Source of the DNA: JAAURB01 sp049647265
GTDB taxonomy: Bacteria > Cyanobacteriota > Cyanobacteriia > Cyanobacteriales > Microcoleaceae
DNA length: 64,000 bases
Assembly: GCA_049647265.1 (NCBI GenBank)
Contig: JBARXJ010000029.1
Span: 1 to 64,000 of the forward strand
Direction of reading: 5' to 3'
Shown piece after piece: positions 16,126 to 25,091 of this stretch (within the stretch, counting starts at the first letter, position 1; the number at the start of each line of letters is the position of its first letter). The notes under the pieces were generated by a model, which had not been told where the DNA came from, ran no database searches, and saw only the letters and a list, made by a program, of their open reading frames with translations. A program made the translations under genes and the position numbers.

Positions 16126-17856
16126 ATGCTTCTACTATTAAGAATCGAGAATTTTGCCTTAATCGATCATCTCGAAGTTGAACTCACTCAAGGTTTGAAT
16201 GTGTTTACCGGGGAGACAGGGGCAGGAAAATCAATTATTCTTGATGCAGTAGATATTGTTTTGGGTGGGAAAGTAGATCGGCGTATCGTCCGAACGGGTT
16301 CAGAACGGGCGTATTTAGAAGCCATATTTGAAGTGAATCCCACGGCAACAGACTGGTTTGAAACAAACGAAATCGATTTAATTGATGGATCTTTAGTCGT
16401 TTGTAGTCGGGAAATTACCCTGTCTCAAGCAAAGCTGCGGACTCGTTCCCGAATTAATGGTATCCTAGTGGCTCGTAAGCTGGTGGATGAACTGCGCGAT
16501 CGCTTTGTTGAACTCACCGCCCAGGGTCAAACGGTACAACTCGGACAACCCAGTTTACAACGGGAATGGTTAGATTTATACGGCGGGTCTAAAGTAGTGA
16601 AGATGACCCAAGCTGTTGCTGCTGCTTATCACGCTACTCAACAAGCCGCTGCTGCTTTAGAAAATCGTCGTCAATTTGAACAACAACGGTTACAACGCTT
16701 AGATTTATTGCAATATCAAACCACTGAATTAGATAATGCCAATTTAAGCGATCCTAATGAATTAAAACAGTTACAAATTGAACACCAACGCCTCAATCAT
16801 GTGGTGGAATTACAACAGCAAAGTTATCAAATTTATCAGGCATTATATGAGCAGGAACGAGGGTTAGCAGCGGCTGATTTATTAAGTCAAGCAGAAACAA
16901 TATTAACGGATATGGTGGAGTACGATCCCTCATTACAGCCGATTTTAAGTATGATTGAAGAGGCGTTAACGCAAGTTACAGAAGCCGGGCGACAAATTGG
17001 TAGTTATGGTGAACAATTAGAGTCCGATCCGCAACGCTTACAAGATATTGAAGCTCGCATTGATGAATTAAAATGGATTTGCCGCAAGTATGGTAAAACC
17101 TTAGCCGATGTGATTACTTATGCGGATAAAATTAAAGCGGAACTGAAAGAGATTAAAGAGTCGGATCAATCGATAGAAGCTTTAGAAAATACTTATTTGG
17201 AAACAAAAGAAAAGCTTAAAAGTTTATGCGATCTGTTAACAAAAAAACGGATAGCTGCCGCCACCTATTTAGAAAAAGATTTAATTAGTCAATTGCAACC
17301 GTTGGCAATGGATAATGTTAAATTTAAAGTGGATATTTCTCCGATTTCTCCAACAATTTATGGTGCAGATAAAATTCAGTTTTGTTTTAGTTCAAATCCC
17401 GGAGAGCCGTTACAACCCTTAAGTGAAACTGCATCAGGTGGTGAAATGAGCCGCTTTTTACTGGCATTAAAAGCCTGTTTTTCTCAAATTGACGGCACAG
17501 GAACTTTAGTATTTGATGAAATTGATGTTGGTGTTTCAGGACGAGTGGCTGGGGCGATCGCGCACAAATTACATCAACTTAGTCAACATCATCAAGTGCT
17601 TTGTGTCACCCACCAACCCATCGTTGCAGCCATGGGCGATCGCCATTTTCATGTCAAAAAAGAGGTGATTTCTTCTAATCATAATTCAACTCAATCTGAA
17701 CAACGAACGGTTGTCAGAGTCAGTACTTTAGACCCAAATCAACGCCGAGAAGAGTTAGCCCAAATTGCCAGTGGACAATCTGCCCAAGAAGCCATTGCTT
17801 TTGCCGAGTCTTTACTAACTCAAGCTGCATCCTTGCGGCATCAGCCATCAAATTAA
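16126..17856 (+). CDS. recN: DNA repair protein RecN
   Basis: 576 residues, usual length. It is an SMC-like ATPase: Walker A GETGAGKS near residues 30-37, a central coiled-coil region (about 165-370) rich in Gln and Leu, then the ABC signature ETASGGEMSRFLLALK and Walker B TLVFDEIDVGVSG. RecN acts early in double-strand break repair, holding broken ends together with RecA. A D-loop/H-loop region (LCVTHQPIVAA) is present. It follows nusB and precedes aqpZ with short gaps, but no operon link is proven. Confidence 0.97.
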   Translation: MLLLLRIENFALIDHLEVELTQGLNVFTGETGAGKSIILDAVDIVLGGKVDRRIVRTGSERAYLEAIFEVNPTATDWFETNEIDLIDGSLVVCSREITLSQAKLRTRSRINGILVARKLVDELRDRFVELTAQGQTVQLGQPSLQREWLDLYGGSKVVKMTQAVAAAYHATQQAAAALENRRQFEQQRLQRLDLLQYQTTELDNANLSDPNELKQLQIEHQRLNHVVELQQQSYQIYQALYEQERGLAAADLLSQAETILTDMVEYDPSLQPILSMIEEALTQVTEAGRQIGSYGEQLESDPQRLQDIEARIDELKWICRKYGKTLADVITYADKIKAELKEIKESDQSIEALENTYLETKEKLKSLCDLLTKKRIAAATYLEKDLISQLQPLAMDNVKFKVDISPISPTIYGADKIQFCFSSNPGEPLQPLSETASGGEMSRFLLALKACFSQIDGTGTLVFDEIDVGVSGRVAGAIAHKLHQLSQHHQVLCVTHQPIVAAMGDRHFHVKKEVISSNHNSTQSEQRTVVRVSTLDPNQRREELAQIASGQSAQEAIAFAESLLTQAASLRHQPSN

Positions 17857-17894
17857 GAGAAGATATAAGTTGAAGATTTTGGGAGGCTGTACAA

Positions 17895-18650
17895 ATGCCA
17901 TTAATGAAACGTTGCATCGCAGAATTTATCGGCACATTTTGGTTAGTCTTTGGCGGATGTGGCAGTGCAGTTTTAACGGGTACTTTTCCTATCGAAGATA
18001 TTAGTAACCCTGTCGGCATTGGGATAGTGGGGGTTTCTTTAGCCTTTGGTTCAACAGTTTTGACGATGGGTTATGCTATTGGACATATACATCTATCAGG
18101 TTGCCATCTTAACCCGGCTGTTTCCTTTGGTTTATGGGCAGGAAAACGTTTTTCGGGTTCGGACTTACTCCCCTATATTGTGGCGCAACTTCTTGGGGCA
18201 ATTCTTGCTTCAACCATATTATTTTTAATTGCCAGTGGCGGGGCTGGGTTTACCCTGGATAATGGTTTTGCGGCAAATGGTTTTGGAGTACATTCTCCCG
18301 GTGGTTACCCGATGTTGGCTGCTTTTCTAACAGAGTTTGTCCTCACATTCATATTCCTGATGATTATTTTAGGGGCAAGGGATCGCGCCCCCAAAGGACT
18401 CGTCCCGGTTGCCATGGGTTTAAGTTTAACCTTAATTCACCTGATCGCTATTCCCGTCACCAATGCCTCAGTCAACCCTGCCCGCAGCACAGCACCAGCC
18501 TTGTTTGTGGGAGGTTGGGCAATTGCTCAACTCTGGTTATTTTGGCTAGCCCCAATTCTCGGTGCAATTGCAGCGGGGTTTATTTATTGCTATCTGTTTG
18601 AACCTTCAGGAGAAGAAGAGGTTATTGTAGTTAATGCAGAATTGGAATAG
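17895..18650 (+). CDS. aqpZ: Aquaporin Z
   Basis: 251 residues, six membrane segments and the two aquaporin half-helix motifs: N73-P-A and N194-P-A-R197, the Arg of the selectivity filter. Close agreement with E. coli AqpZ is visible in SPGGY, LTLIHLIAIPVTN and SVNPARSTAPALF. It conducts water and in cyanobacteria serves osmotic response. GGGAGG lies 8 bases before the ATG at 17895. Oddity: where AqpZ reads GHISG before the first NPA, this protein reads GHIHLSG; residues H66-L67 come from an imperfect 6-base duplication (catata/catcta, 18084-18095). It is convergent with prfC, with stop codons 1 base apart. Confidence 0.93.
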   Translation: MPLMKRCIAEFIGTFWLVFGGCGSAVLTGTFPIEDISNPVGIGIVGVSLAFGSTVLTMGYAIGHIHLSGCHLNPAVSFGLWAGKRFSGSDLLPYIVAQLLGAILASTILFLIASGGAGFTLDNGFAANGFGVHSPGGYPMLAAFLTEFVLTFIFLMIILGARDRAPKGLVPVAMGLSLTLIHLIAIPVTNASVNPARSTAPALFVGGWAIAQLWLFWLAPILGAIAAGFIYCYLFEPSGEEEVIVVNAELE

Positions 18651-18651
18651 G

Positions 18652-20280
18652 TTATAAAGATTCAGGTTCTTGACCCGAAACAACCGGAGCCGTATTGTTT
18701 AATTGTAACTCGGGATGATCGGCTTGAACCTGATGACAATTCCAGTCATTCTTAAACAATAAAACGGGTCGTCCCCAACTATCTTTTACCGTTGCCGTAT
18801 TAAATAAACGACCGACTTTTTCCAAAGCTGACCATCCGCCGGCTACCCAACGAGCCACACTATAGGGTAAAGGTTCGAGTAGGGTTTCAACACCGTATTC
18901 ATTCTCGAGGCGAAACCGCACTACTTCAAATTGCAGTTGACCAACGGCTGCTAAAATCGGGTCACGTTTGGCTTCATCAACAGAATACATAATTTGAACT
19001 GCCCCTTCTTCCCGTAATTCAGAAACCCCTTTACGGAATTGTTTAAACTTAGAAGGATTCGGATTTCTTAGATATGCAAAGAGTTCAGGAGAGAAGCAAG
19101 GAATGCCTTCATATTCTAATTTTTTGCCGTTATAAATGGTATCGCCAATAGCAAAAACACCAGGGTTATTTAAACCAATCACATCCCCCGCGTAGGCTTC
19201 ATCAATCGATTCTCTATCCTGTGCAAATAGCTTTTGCGGACGAGATAAACGCACTGTTTTACCTGAACGGGCATGACTCACGGTCATATCTTTTTCAAAT
19301 TTTCCCGTACAAACCCGTACAAACGCAATCCGATCTCGGTGTCTAGGGTCCATATTCGCTTGCAATTTGAAAACAAACCCCGTAAAGTCAGGATATTCTG
19401 GAGGAACTTCGCCAATGCTACTATTATGAACACCCGGTTTTAAGGCATAGTCTAAGAAGGCATCTAAAAATAGTTGTACCCCAAAATTAGTCATGGCACT
19501 ACCGAAGAAAACCGGGGTCATTTTTCCCTGTTGAACTTCTTCTAAGTCCAACTCGCCCCCCAGTTCGTCTAACATCTCCAATTCTTCTTTCAACTGATAG
19601 TAAAGATCCTGTTCTAACAGATCTTCTATTTTAGGATCGCCTAAATTCACAACCGTATCAATCGCTGCTTTACTGCCGTGACTACTCCGTTGAAACAGGT
19701 GAATTTGTTGTTGACGACGATCATAAACGCCTTTAAAGCGATCGCCCATCCCAATTGGCCAGTTAATAGCGTAGGTTTTTAAGCCCAGTTCTTGTTCAAT
19801 TTCATCGAGTAATTCTAATGGGTCGCGCCCCGGACGATCTAACTTATTAAAAAAGGTAAAAATAGGAATATTCCGCATTTTACACACTTCAAATAACTTG
19901 CGAGTTTGGGGTTCTAAACCTTTTGCCGCATCTTCTAACATCACCGCATTATCGGCAGCGGCTAAGGTTCGATAAGTATCTTCACTAAAGTCTTGGTGTC
20001 CGGGTGTATCGAGGAGATTAATTTGACAGTTTTGATAGTTAAATTGTAGAACGGTAGAGGTGATCGAAATTCCCCGCTGTTGTTCCATCGCCATCCAGTC
20101 GGAAGTCGCGTGACGTTGCGCCCGCCGGACTTTCACTGCCCCAGCTTCGTGAATGGCACCTCCGTACAGTAACAACTTTTCTGTTAAAGTCGTTTTCCCC
20201 GCGTCGGGGTGAGAGATAATTGCAAAATTTCTTCGTCGTTCTACTTCTTGTTGTAATTCAGTATTGGTGTCTGTTGGCAT
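18652..20280 (-). CDS. prfC: Peptide chain release factor 3
   Basis: 542 residues. Translational GTPase with G1 SHPDAGKTTL, the switch/G3 block DTPGHQDFSED and G4 FFNKLD, plus the RF3-specific KVRRAQRHATSDWM stretch. RF3-GTP recycles RF1/RF2 from the ribosome after termination. Length and order of motifs match the bacterial family throughout, ending with VARWVAGG. It has a single ATG start at 20280 and no partner gene. Confidence 0.96.
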   Translation of the reverse strand: MPTDTNTELQQEVERRRNFAIISHPDAGKTTLTEKLLLYGGAIHEAGAVKVRRAQRHATSDWMAMEQQRGISITSTVLQFNYQNCQINLLDTPGHQDFSEDTYRTLAAADNAVMLEDAAKGLEPQTRKLFEVCKMRNIPIFTFFNKLDRPGRDPLELLDEIEQELGLKTYAINWPIGMGDRFKGVYDRRQQQIHLFQRSSHGSKAAIDTVVNLGDPKIEDLLEQDLYYQLKEELEMLDELGGELDLEEVQQGKMTPVFFGSAMTNFGVQLFLDAFLDYALKPGVHNSSIGEVPPEYPDFTGFVFKLQANMDPRHRDRIAFVRVCTGKFEKDMTVSHARSGKTVRLSRPQKLFAQDRESIDEAYAGDVIGLNNPGVFAIGDTIYNGKKLEYEGIPCFSPELFAYLRNPNPSKFKQFRKGVSELREEGAVQIMYSVDEAKRDPILAAVGQLQFEVVRFRLENEYGVETLLEPLPYSVARWVAGGWSALEKVGRLFNTATVKDSWGRPVLLFKNDWNCHQVQADHPELQLNNTAPVVSGQEPESL

Positions 20281-20380
20281 GAAGTTCGCAGTTTAATATG
20301 AATGAAACGCAATTATTTTGCTAGTGCTTAGCTTTTATTTTAACATAAATCGCTTTACTTTTTTTAACTCTGATAAAGAA

Positions 20381-20409
20381 TTGACAGTCTTTTGCCATGT
20401 ATTTACAAT
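20381..20409 (+). promoter_or_regulatory. Sigma-70-type promoter of the mazEF remnant
   Basis: TTGACA (20381-20386), exactly 17 bases, then TACAAT (20404-20409). This is a near-consensus promoter and is followed by GGGAGG (20440-20445), a good ribosome site 6 bases before the antitoxin start position. Confidence 0.7.
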
Positions 20410-20451
20410 ATTATTATATAATAAAATACATTTTTTACAGGGAGGACAAGT

Positions 20452-20700
20452 ATTAGAACTCGTATTGTTAAAATCGGTAATTCTCAGGGAATTCGTATTC
20501 CCAAGCCTTTACTAGAACAAAGTGGTATCGATCAAGATGTTGAAATTTATATTCAAGATCGGCTCATTATTCTACGTGCAGCTTCTCAGCCTCGTGAGGG
20601 TTGGGAACAGGCATTTGTAACAATGTCGGCACAACAAGATGATATTTTAATTGATGAAATAACAGCCACTGAGTGGGATGATTTAGAATGGGAATGGTAG
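20452..20700 (+). CDS. mazE: MazE/AbrB-type antitoxin with ATT in the start position
   Basis: The frame from 20452 encodes 82 residues beginning (I/M)RTRIVKIGNSQGIRIPK, the AbrB-fold DNA-binding head of MazE antitoxins, then an acidic C-terminal tail (DEITATEWDDLEWEW) that would wrap the toxin. Promoter and Shine-Dalgarno are intact. The position where ATG is expected, at proper spacing after GGGAGG, reads ATT. No in-frame ATG, GTG or TTG occurs between the upstream stop and this point; the next ATG is deep inside. Either AUU is used (known for infC) or translation is lost. The neighbouring toxin gene is broken, so loss would be harmless. A sequencing error cannot be excluded. Confidence 0.8.
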   Translation: MRTRIVKIGNSQGIRIPKPLLEQSGIDQDVEIYIQDRLIILRAASQPREGWEQAFVTMSAQQDDILIDEITATEWDDLEWEW

Positions 20701-21018
20701 TGAGAAGGTTTGATGTATTTCTCGTTAATTTAGATCCAACCTTAGGACGATAAATACAAAAAACAAGACCCTGTTTAGTGATTTCACCCGATGAAATGAA
20801 TAATAATATTTCTACAGTGATTGTAGCACCCATGACAACCAAAGGTCGGTCTTATCCCACTCGCGATCGCTTGTCAGTTTCAAGGAAAACAAGGGCAAAT
20901 TATATTAGATCAAATTAGGACAGTTGATAAAGTCAGATTAATTAATAATTTAGGGCAAATTAGTCAGACTACTCAAAAAGCTGTTTTGAATACCTTAGCT
21001 GAGCTATTTGCTGAATAA
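20694..21018 (+). pseudogene. mazF: MazF-type toxin, broken by a stop and a frameshift
   Basis: The frame opens with ATG at 20694, overlapping the antitoxin stop, and reads VVRRFDVFLVNLDPTLGR, a typical MazF start, then hits TAA at 20751 where relatives have Glu (GREIQKTRPCLV). After the stop the frame continues IQKTRPCLVISPDEMNNN and TVIVAPMTTKGRSYPTR. At 20863-20870 a GCGATCGC octamer carries one extra A (20866): removing it restores R-V-A-C-Q-F-Q-G and the reading frame to a normal end near LNTLAELFAE at 21018. MazF is an mRNA-cleaving endoribonuclease; this copy cannot make the full protein. Confidence 0.9.
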
Positions 21019-21081
21019 AAAAACAGTGTATTAATACAATGAAATAATATCATAAACGATTGCTTATATCTCGGTTTTGTA

Positions 21082-22017
21082 TCACTCTGCTGAGTTAATC
21101 AATTTTGTATAATTCAGATGATCCGGACAATGAACACCGGGATGAATAGAAATTAAATCTTCAATATTAATTAACATCGTCTGGCAAATATCATCTAAAG
21201 GTAAATCATTTTTATCGTAACCAAAAGGATTTTCAATTTCTCTGCCAATTTCTTCAATACCCAGTAATGTAAAGCTAATCACGGCTGCAATAATGCCACT
21301 AAACCCTAATAGTTCATCGACAAATTGAAAAGGAATAGATAAACAATAGATTAATAAAATCTGTTTAAGATGAATATTATAAGCCAGGGGAATCGGTGTT
21401 TTTAAAATTCGTTCACAAGCGCCTAAAACATCTACCATTGTATCGAGTAATTTAAATAATGCAGCCAACTGATAAGGATTTAAACAGTTGCGATTTTGTT
21501 GAGATTGTAAATAATCGCCGATCCAGAGAGCAATTTCTAATGGTGGATGATTCATCTGCTGAAGCTTTTGATATTGTTCAACTGAAGTTAAAGCAGCAAC
21601 TTCATGATTGATTTTTTCTTTTCGTAGATGTAGCTTAACTGAAACGGCAAAGGCTACCAATAAACGCATTGTTTCAATCTTTTTATGTGTGTCTTCTGGT
21701 GTTTCTTCATTGACAGATACCCAAATCTGCCGCGCAAAGTTCCGAACCGTATTCACTAAAGTCCCCCATAGTTTACGACCTTCCCAGAAGCGATCATATG
21801 CAGTATTCGTCCGAAAAACAAGTAATAATCCGATGACTAAATCGGGGATAAAAAAGTTATCTAATAATCGAGTTGGAAGCGGTACATTGAGTTGATACAG
21901 GATAGAGATAAATAGAGAAAATAATGTGCAAAAGAAAACACGAGGTGCAATAGCGGGGATCACCGACCCACTAACTTGTAAAGCAACTTGTAACCAATTT
22001 GGCTGATTTTTATCCAT
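21082..22017 (-). CDS. Bestrophin-like anion channel family protein
   Basis: 311 residues, bestrophin/UPF0187 family. The block LLVFRTNTAYDRFWEGRKLW is the family signature, with GEIGREIENPFG-like residues (EEIGREIENPFGYDKNDLP, in part) near the C-terminus. Four membrane segments are expected. Bestrophins form pentameric Cl-/HCO3- channels; thylakoid members tune the proton motive force in plants. In cyanobacteria the role is less clear. It stands alone, facing the mazEF remnant. Confidence 0.9.
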   Translation of the reverse strand: MDKNQPNWLQVALQVSGSVIPAIAPRVFFCTLFSLFISILYQLNVPLPTRLLDNFFIPDLVIGLLLVFRTNTAYDRFWEGRKLWGTLVNTVRNFARQIWVSVNEETPEDTHKKIETMRLLVAFAVSVKLHLRKEKINHEVAALTSVEQYQKLQQMNHPPLEIALWIGDYLQSQQNRNCLNPYQLAALFKLLDTMVDVLGACERILKTPIPLAYNIHLKQILLIYCLSIPFQFVDELLGFSGIIAAVISFTLLGIEEIGREIENPFGYDKNDLPLDDICQTMLINIEDLISIHPGVHCPDHLNYTKLINSAE

Positions 22018-22547
22018 ATAACTGAACCGATTTTGCTTTTCTATCCTTGCCTCGTTGCCTCGTCTAGTTTATATGAAGTTTCGTCATGTTTGCCACTGAT
22101 GAGTGATGGGGAGACACAGCCTAAACACATCCGAGAGTCAATCACTGGACTCATCGTCAGCGTCAGCTTCGGTTAATGCTATGATCTAAAGTTGGATAAT
22201 AGCGGATCAAATAATTGAGTCACAGAAGCGTTGTTTTTTTGAATGCTTTAAAAAAGGTAGGCTATTTTAAAGGCTAATTTAAAGATTTAGTAAAAGTAAG
22301 GGGATTATTGTAAAAGTAGGCTGACATCTAAAAAATAGAATGTCATTATTGTAAATGAGGCTCTTGAATTATTCTATCTCGGTTTATTCTATAAACCAGT
22401 AGAGGTTTATCAATAGCTGGCTAGTGCGGTTGATTCATTCAGGATTAATCTTGATTGAATCTTGAGGGTGATAGACTTCAACAAGTAATCAAAAGCTGTG
22501 CTTTTTCCCAAAAGGTGCAGCGATTTTTTTTGTGAATCATTATTCTT
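22018..22547. other. 530-base spacer without a recognisable gene
   Basis: AT-rich, with degenerate repeats of GTAAAAGTA (around 22288-22345). It must hold the bestrophin promoter (minus strand) and the 3' end of the CHAT transcript. I see no RNA gene, terminator of good quality or coding remnant. Confidence 0.5.
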
Positions 22548-25031
22548 TCAACGACTCTCTCCAATCAGTATAAATGCCGCCCAATTTTTCGGTTGAGGAT
22601 AAATTTTGCGAGTCTCCAACATCGCTTGACGCAGCGCATTTGCATAATCAGGATGTTGTTGCCAAGCCTGGTAAAATCGACTCATCAATTCAGCCGTTGC
22701 TTTGTCTGGGACTGGCCAAAGAGACACAATTGCACTGGGAATTCCTGCTGCTAATAATGTCCGTGATAACCCGATAATACCATCTCCAGTGATTTGACCT
22801 CGTCCTGTGTCACAGGCACTCAACACCACCAATTCTGCATTCAGACGATATCCTAAATTAAGAATTTCTTCTGCCGTCAGCAAGCCATCTCCCCCATCGG
22901 GAGCTAGAGCGATCGCCCCTTTTAATGGTTCACTAGCATCAAATATACCATGAGTTGCCAAGTGAATGATACTCGCTGTTTTAAGCTGCTGTTGGATAAC
23001 GGTTTCGGTTGCTGCTTCTCTGACAAACGGTTGAGTATTTAATATATTTGCAATAGTTTTTGCCTCTATTTCTGCTCCCGGTAACGCTGCAAACCCCTCA
23101 GGCATCGGACTCGGATTTCCTACAATTAATGGGGTATTTTTTTGATCTGTAATTTGTTTAATTTGCTGTCGTCGTTGATGAGTTGAGGCGAGTACTTGAA
23201 TTGAAGGAACAGTTACAATTGTATGATTTTGAATTAAGTCTTCATCTTGACTATTTTTTAAAGCTGCAAAAGGAACTAAAAACAGCTCTGATTGAGAAAT
23301 AAAAATAATTTTTTCTTGAGGTTTTTTAGGTAATTGTTCAGCAATGGGTTCAATTAAAAGTTGATAAAGCTTTTTTAAATTAGTATCTGAAGATTGATTA
23401 CGATGCATTGATAGATATGTATTAATCGCTAGATGTTTTAAAGAAACTTGTAAATCATCTAACTGAACCGAACGAAAGCTAATTTTACCATCAGGTTTAA
23501 CGACCCAAATATATATTTCTGCTGCATCTCCCCATTGTTTTCCACTGGCAATAAATTCATCTTTAGGAATAATAGAATATTCAACCAGTGTTGCATTTTG
23601 ATCTCGAGCAATTTGTTTAATTTCGGTAATATTTGGCGGTAATGGTGATGCTTCTGAGCGTAAAGATTTCTGAACTAATAACTCAACAAAAGCTCTAGTT
23701 CTTCCCCATTCCGACACTTCTAACGCCGCTTCAGGTTGTTGTTGAGCAATCAATACCTGCTGTAATAAATTATAGCTAGAAAGCTGTGTATCAAATAATG
23801 AAATCTTATCTCTATCCTGTAACGAATTCCGTAAATTATCCAAGATATTCAGTGCATTTCTGAGTTGATTTTCAGCTTTGTTTAATTGATTTAATGCTAA
23901 ATGAATATGAGCAAGATTATTAAGGGACTTTGCTTGCTCTTGAGGAAGGTTTAAGCTATTAGCAATTGCTAAACTTTGCTGTTGATATTCAATCGCTTGA
24001 GAATAGTCTTGTTGTTTCTCATATAAATTCCCTAAATTTCCCAACGCTGCTATTTTCATTCGTTGATGATTGAGATCATTAGCAATCTCTAAACTTTTTT
24101 GATAATACTTTTCTGCTTCTAAAAGATTTCCCAAGGCTTGATACGCAATTCCCAAATTATTAGATAAATGACCTATTCCTTCCTTATCATCACTTTTCTG
24201 AGCCAGTGCTAAACTGTTTTGATAAAACTCAATTGCGACTTCCCATTGACCTTGATTCGCTGCTAAAATTCCTAAATGACTTAATGCAATTCCCTGAATT
24301 TCAAGGTTATTAATTTCTTCTGCTATTTCTAATGATTGTTGATAAGCATCACGGGACTTTTCATACTGTCCTAAACTTTCCTCTGTATTGCCTAAATTAA
24401 TCCAAAGTTGCGCTTCAAGCTGAGGTTGAGATAAAGGTTGAATGATTTGCAAAGCTTGCTGTAAATTTTGTCGAGACTGTTGGTAATTTCCTAAGGCTTT
24501 GTGACTAATTGCTAAATTTCCTAAAGCAGATACTTCTGCGATTAATTGTTCTGATTGACGTGCTAAATTGAGTTGTTGCTGATGAATTTGAATTGCTTGA
24601 TGATATTGAGAAAGTTGATAATAAATAATTCCTATTTTTCCTAAAATATCAACTGTTTGTTGTAAATTGTTACTGCTTTGAAAAATATCTAAAGCTTTCT
24701 GATAATAATCTAAAGCCTGCTGATACTCCCGTAATGACGAATAAGCCGCACCTAAATAAGTTAAAATTTCAGCTTCTTGAGTTGAATTGGATGAAGTTTT
24801 AGCATCAGTTAAAGCTTGTTTCCATAAGATAATTGCTTGTTGATAATTGCCAGCTTGGTAAGATTCAATTCCTTGTTTTATCAATTGATTAATATCCCAA
24901 TCTTGAGCCGTTGAGACTAGAGAAGGGGTTGTCAAATTAACTATTGTCTGAGAGGATATCTGCTCAGTATTTAATATTAAAATAAAAATAGATAAGCTAA
25001 TCGATAAAAACTGAAAGAATAAATGTCTCAT
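22548..25031 (-). CDS. Exported TPR protein with C-terminal CHAT protease domain
   Basis: 827 residues. A signal peptide-like start (hydrophobic residues about 4-20) is followed by about ten TPR repeats (about 50-400), many with the kinesin-light-chain-like pattern (NLGIAYQALGNLLEAEKYY). The C-terminal CHAT domain is caspase-like: H694 in HLATHG and C740 in SACDTG form the dyad, and SLWPVPDKATAELM is a family block. TPR-CHAT proteins are enriched in multicellular cyanobacteria and some are proteases activated by partner proteins. It lies 60 bases downstream of the haemagglutinin-type gene on the same strand, so both are probably co-transcribed. Substrate unknown. Confidence 0.92.
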   Translation of the reverse strand: MRHLFFQFLSISLSIFILILNTEQISSQTIVNLTTPSLVSTAQDWDINQLIKQGIESYQAGNYQQAIILWKQALTDAKTSSNSTQEAEILTYLGAAYSSLREYQQALDYYQKALDIFQSSNNLQQTVDILGKIGIIYYQLSQYHQAIQIHQQQLNLARQSEQLIAEVSALGNLAISHKALGNYQQSRQNLQQALQIIQPLSQPQLEAQLWINLGNTEESLGQYEKSRDAYQQSLEIAEEINNLEIQGIALSHLGILAANQGQWEVAIEFYQNSLALAQKSDDKEGIGHLSNNLGIAYQALGNLLEAEKYYQKSLEIANDLNHQRMKIAALGNLGNLYEKQQDYSQAIEYQQQSLAIANSLNLPQEQAKSLNNLAHIHLALNQLNKAENQLRNALNILDNLRNSLQDRDKISLFDTQLSSYNLLQQVLIAQQQPEAALEVSEWGRTRAFVELLVQKSLRSEASPLPPNITEIKQIARDQNATLVEYSIIPKDEFIASGKQWGDAAEIYIWVVKPDGKISFRSVQLDDLQVSLKHLAINTYLSMHRNQSSDTNLKKLYQLLIEPIAEQLPKKPQEKIIFISQSELFLVPFAALKNSQDEDLIQNHTIVTVPSIQVLASTHQRRQQIKQITDQKNTPLIVGNPSPMPEGFAALPGAEIEAKTIANILNTQPFVREAATETVIQQQLKTASIIHLATHGIFDASEPLKGAIALAPDGGDGLLTAEEILNLGYRLNAELVVLSACDTGRGQITGDGIIGLSRTLLAAGIPSAIVSLWPVPDKATAELMSRFYQAWQQHPDYANALRQAMLETRKIYPQPKNWAAFILIGESR

Positions 25032-25091
25032 AAAATAAAGTATTTAATTTCTGATTATTAAAAATATTGCGGAAAATCGCTTCATTCATTA

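Noticed and set aside
20318..20515. 65-codon frame across the mazE start region
   Set aside because: It is out of frame with the clear MazE sequence and covers the promoter.
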